NCBI GenBank assembly: GCA_018830925.1
Contig: JAHJRK010000146.1
Span: 1-7,789, forward strand
DNA: 7,789 bases
Source: Pseudomonadota bacterium
GTDB lineage: Bacteria; Desulfobacterota; Desulfobacteria; Desulfobacterales; RPRI01
Direction of reading: 5' to 3'
Made by a program: the position numbers and the translations under genes. The notes beneath the pieces were generated by a model, which had not been told where the DNA came from, searched no databases, and saw only the letters and a list, made by a program, of their open reading frames with translations. Below, in pieces: positions 5,948-7,789 of the stretch. Every line of letters begins with the position of its first letter. The stretch's first letter is position 1.

Positions 5948-7192
5948 TTACTTGAGAAGCTCTCTTCTCAATAGATCGAGCGCTGTCACCGCAAATATTT
6001 TTTTGTTCATAAGGCGGTCTCCGAACTGAAAAATGAAACGGAACCCTTTGACTTCATCCGGTGTCGCAAGGCCGATGCATATGGTTCCCACCGGTTTTTC
6101 CTCCGTTCCACCCGCCGGGCCCGCTATTCCGCTCGTCGAAAGCCCGTAAGTTGCTCCTGCAATTCTTCTTGCACAGACTGCCATCTCTTTTGCAGTCTCT
6201 TCATGCACAGCCCCGTACTTCTCAATTACAGCCTCCTGAACTCCAAGCACCTTTAATTTTGAATCATTTGAATATGTGATACCTGAAAAAAGAAAATAGT
6301 CCGAGCTTCCGGGAACATTTGTAAGCATATTTGAAACAAGTCCTCCTGTGCAGCTCTCGGCAACCGCAAGGGTCGCTTTTTTGCTTTTAAGAAGGTTGCC
6401 GACTATAAGCTCCATCGGATCATCTTTTGTTGAAAGGACTCTGCTGCCGAGTTTTATCAGGACGCTTCCGGTCGCTTTATCAAGAAGTTCCGAAACTTGT
6501 TTTTCATCTTTTCCTCTTGCATACAGTTTCACGTGTATTTCAGGAAAGGTAGCCCGAAGACCCAGTTTTATGCCCGGATAATCGTCGATGACGCTCATAA
6601 GATTCTCGTTTACCGCTGCCTCTGTAAAGCCGAATGTCGATATGTTCCTTACAAGGCTGTATTCCCTGATACCTTTCTGAAGTGCGTATATTTCCGGTAT
6701 CACTTTCTCAGAAAGCATCTTTTTCATCTCAGAAGGAACGCCGGGGAGAAAGAAAAAGAGGCAGTTTTCTATTCTGACGGCAAAGCCGGGGGCTGTCCCG
6801 ACTGGGTTCTCAAGACATTTCGAACCCTTCGGAAGCATGGCCTGCTTTTTGTTTAAAGGATTCATAAGCCGCTGTCTCTTCTTGAAAAAATTCTCAATCG
6901 ACAAAAGAGCCGAATCATCCTCACAGAGCTCCTTACCGGCTGCCATTGCGGCGGCTTCAGCAGTAAGATCATCGGTAGTAGGGCCAAGTCCGCCTGTCAC
7001 CAAAGCAACATCTGCTCTGCCGGCAATCTCTTTTATAATGGAAGAAATGGCGGCAAGATCGTCACCTACGCTGCTGTGCCTTCTAACATCAAGGCCCGCC
7101 TCTTCCAGAACTTCGGCAATATGGGCTGAGTTGCTGTCTACCAGCGCTCCTGAACGCACCTCATCGCCCGTCGAAAGAATCTCCGCTATCAT
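5948..7192 (-). CDS. cinA: CinA family protein: N-terminal COG1058 domain plus C-terminal NMN deamidase (PncC) domain
   Basis: This 414-residue cytoplasmic protein has the standard two-domain CinA layout. The N-terminal MoaB/molybdopterin-binding-like domain (about 1-170) begins MIAEILSTGDEV and carries TGGLGPTTDD (66-75) and FFLPGVPSEM. In characterised CinA proteins this part is linked to ADP-ribose hydrolysis. The C-terminal domain (about 260-414) has AESCTGG (278-284, likely nucleophile Ser280), ITYSNDSK (Tyr307, Lys312) and TSGIAGPAGGT (353-363), the signature of nicotinamide mononucleotide deamidase, which returns NMN to the NAD pool. The start at 7192 is supported by AAAGGAG 9 nt upstream. 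An in-frame ATG at 7243 lies inside the likely promoter and is rejected. It is the first gene of a minus-strand unit with the membrane hydrolase. No link to competence or RecA is visible here. Confidence 0.95.
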   Translation of the reverse strand: MIAEILSTGDEVRSGALVDSNSAHIAEVLEEAGLDVRRHSSVGDDLAAISSIIKEIAGRADVALVTGGLGPTTDDLTAEAAAMAAGKELCEDDSALLSIENFFKKRQRLMNPLNKKQAMLPKGSKCLENPVGTAPGFAVRIENCLFFFLPGVPSEMKKMLSEKVIPEIYALQKGIREYSLVRNISTFGFTEAAVNENLMSVIDDYPGIKLGLRATFPEIHVKLYARGKDEKQVSELLDKATGSVLIKLGSRVLSTKDDPMELIVGNLLKSKKATLAVAESCTGGLVSNMLTNVPGSSDYFLFSGITYSNDSKLKVLGVQEAVIEKYGAVHEETAKEMAVCARRIAGATYGLSTSGIAGPAGGTEEKPVGTICIGLATPDEVKGFRFIFQFGDRLMNKKIFAVTALDLLRRELLK

Positions 7193-7201
7193 TATCGGCT
7201 T

Positions 7202-7208
7202 CTCCTTT
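7202..7208 (-). promoter_or_regulatory. cinA: Ribosome-binding site of cinA
   Basis: AAAGGAG on the minus strand, 9 nt before the ATG at 7192, fixes the start and gives the usual CinA N-terminus (MIAEILSTGDEV). Confidence 0.8.
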
Positions 7209-7241
7209 AATATGAAACAGTTGCATAATACCTTTAATTTC

Positions 7242-7275
7242 ATTATACTTTATGAAATATTCACTTACCAGTCAA
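7242..7275 (-). promoter_or_regulatory. cinA: Likely sigma-70-type promoter of cinA
   Basis: On the minus strand TTGACT (7275-7270) is followed after 17 nt by TAAAGT (7252-7247); a perfect TATAAT also lies at 7247-7242, though 22 nt from TTGACT. Either -10 would start transcription near 7235-7242, about 40-50 nt before the cinA ATG, and would leave the upstream in-frame ATG at 7243 outside, or at the very end of, the message. The spacer 7276-7329 shows nothing else. Confidence 0.5.
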
Positions 7276-7329
7276 CCTTTTCTACACAGTTTGACTTTAA
7301 ACCCTGCTTCTGATAGCCTTTTTAATAAT

Positions 7330-7356
7330 TTGACAGCATTCAAATAATAATATTAT
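7330..7356 (+). promoter_or_regulatory. Possible promoter of the methyltransferase gene
   Basis: A perfect -35 hexamer TTGACA (7330-7335) is followed by TATTAT (7351-7356). The spacer is 15 nt, shorter than the usual 16-18, so strength is uncertain. It is divergent from the cinA promoter about 55 bp away. Confidence 0.45.
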
Positions 7357-7367
7357 GCGTCAAAGAT

Positions 7368-7374
7368 AAGGAAG
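7368..7374 (+). promoter_or_regulatory. Ribosome-binding site of the methyltransferase gene
   Basis: AAGGAAG lies 8 nt before the ATG at 7383 and decides the start of the gene that runs off the right edge. Confidence 0.65.
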
Positions 7375-7382
7375 TAACGAAA

Positions 7383-7789
7383 ATGAGCGGACGGGCAGAA
7401 CATGAAATTCATCACGGAGAGCTCCTCGCCAGCAAAGATACAGAAATAATTTGGGGGTGGGGAACCCCGGCTGGTCGTGTTCGCGCAACGCGACGCGCTA
7501 AACTCATTGAAAGAGGAGCAAAGCTTGGTCCAAACGTACATGTGCTGGAAATTGGCTGCGGCACTGGCATTTTTACAGAAATGTTTGCTCAAACTGGGGC
7601 ACAAATTGTCGCAGTGGATATTTCACCCAACCTGCTAAAGAAAGCATACGAACGCAACTTGCCAAAGGACACGGTGCGCTTTATGGAAAAGCGGTTTGAA
7701 GACTGCTATATGGATGGCCCGTTTGATGCTGTCGTCGGTTCATCAATACTGCATCACTTAGAACTGGAAAAGGCACTTCAAAGGATCCA
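7383..7789 (+). CDS. Class I SAM-dependent methyltransferase (partial, C-terminus beyond window)
   Basis: The open frame runs without a stop to the window end, giving 135 residues of an N-terminal fragment that begins MSGRAEHEIHHGELLASKDT. It has the Rossmann SAM-binding motif I, VLEIGCGTG (54-62), the acidic residue ending strand 2 in VAVDIS (Asp79), and the post-motif segment FDAVVGSSILHHL (about 114-126). This is typical of Methyltransf_11/25-type small-molecule methyltransferases. The segment WGWGTPAGRVRA ahead of motif I resembles methyltransferases I associate with polysaccharide or lipid modification loci, but the substrate cannot be determined from this part. Start choice rests on AAGGAAG 8 nt upstream. 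It is divergent from cinA and likely begins a separate transcription unit. Confidence 0.85.
   Translation, partial: MSGRAEHEIHHGELLASKDTEIIWGWGTPAGRVRATRRAKLIERGAKLGPNVHVLEIGCGTGIFTEMFAQTGAQIVAVDISPNLLKKAYERNLPKDTVRFMEKRFEDCYMDGPFDAVVGSSILHHLELEKALQRI

Noticed and set aside
7193..7243. N-terminal extension of CinA to an ATG at 7243
   Set aside because: It lies at the likely -10 region, and AAAGGAG correctly serves the ATG at 7192, which gives the standard CinA N-terminus.
6837..7313. A 158-codon plus-strand open frame opposite the start of cinA
   Set aside because: It is a low-complexity Ser/Ala-rich shadow of the CinA N-terminus and has no family motif.
7353..7604. An 83-codon minus-strand open frame opposite the methyltransferase
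   Set aside because: The plus strand encodes a clear SAM-binding motif here, with a ribosome-binding site and promoter-like sequence.
7783..7788. GGATCC (BamHI site) at the right edge
   Set aside because: It could hint at a cloning junction, but a single 6-bp site in a continuous open frame is expected by chance.

Overview
The window holds seven protein-coding genes, one cut off by the right edge, and no RNA genes, CRISPR array or transposase. Base composition is moderate. The mix of genes (an anaerobe-type nitronate monooxygenase-like flavoprotein with a cysteine cluster, RlmD, CinA, two serine hydrolases, an amidohydrolase) and the short repeats between genes suggest an environmental Gram-negative anaerobe. 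My guess is a sulfate-reducing Desulfobacterota (Desulfobacterales-like). This rests on overall resemblance only; there is no marker gene.

Layout. (1) 1-1448: a minus-strand NPD/NMO-family flavoenzyme (155-1231), bracketed by two inverted copies of a short repeat (copy A at 45-157, copy C at 1247-1297). (2) 1449-2840: minus-strand rlmD, a 23S rRNA uracil-5 methyltransferase. It is divergent from (3) 2942-3685, a plus-strand soluble alpha/beta hydrolase. That gene converges on, and overlaps by 23 bp, (4) a minus-strand metal-dependent amidohydrolase (3663-4973). (5) 5072-5923 (minus) is a membrane-anchored alpha/beta hydrolase lying directly downstream of (6) cinA (5948-7192, minus). These two very likely share a transcript, which may continue into the amidohydrolase. 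(7) From 7383 to the window end is the N-terminal part of a plus-strand SAM-dependent methyltransferase, with its own promoter-like sequence.

The genes do not form one pathway. They look like housekeeping or repair functions (rRNA modification, NMN/pyridine nucleotide salvage) mixed with general hydrolases. I see no defence system, secretion system or biosynthetic cluster.

The most notable feature is a short dispersed repeat family present three times. Copies A and B are about 113-121 bp; copy C is a 51-bp short form keeping only the two ends. Copy B lies inside the amidohydrolase gene and is read in frame, adding roughly 40 residues just after the HxH metal motif, much as Rickettsia palindromic elements do inside proteins. 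Copies A and C touch the stop codon and the ribosome-binding site of the flavoenzyme gene.
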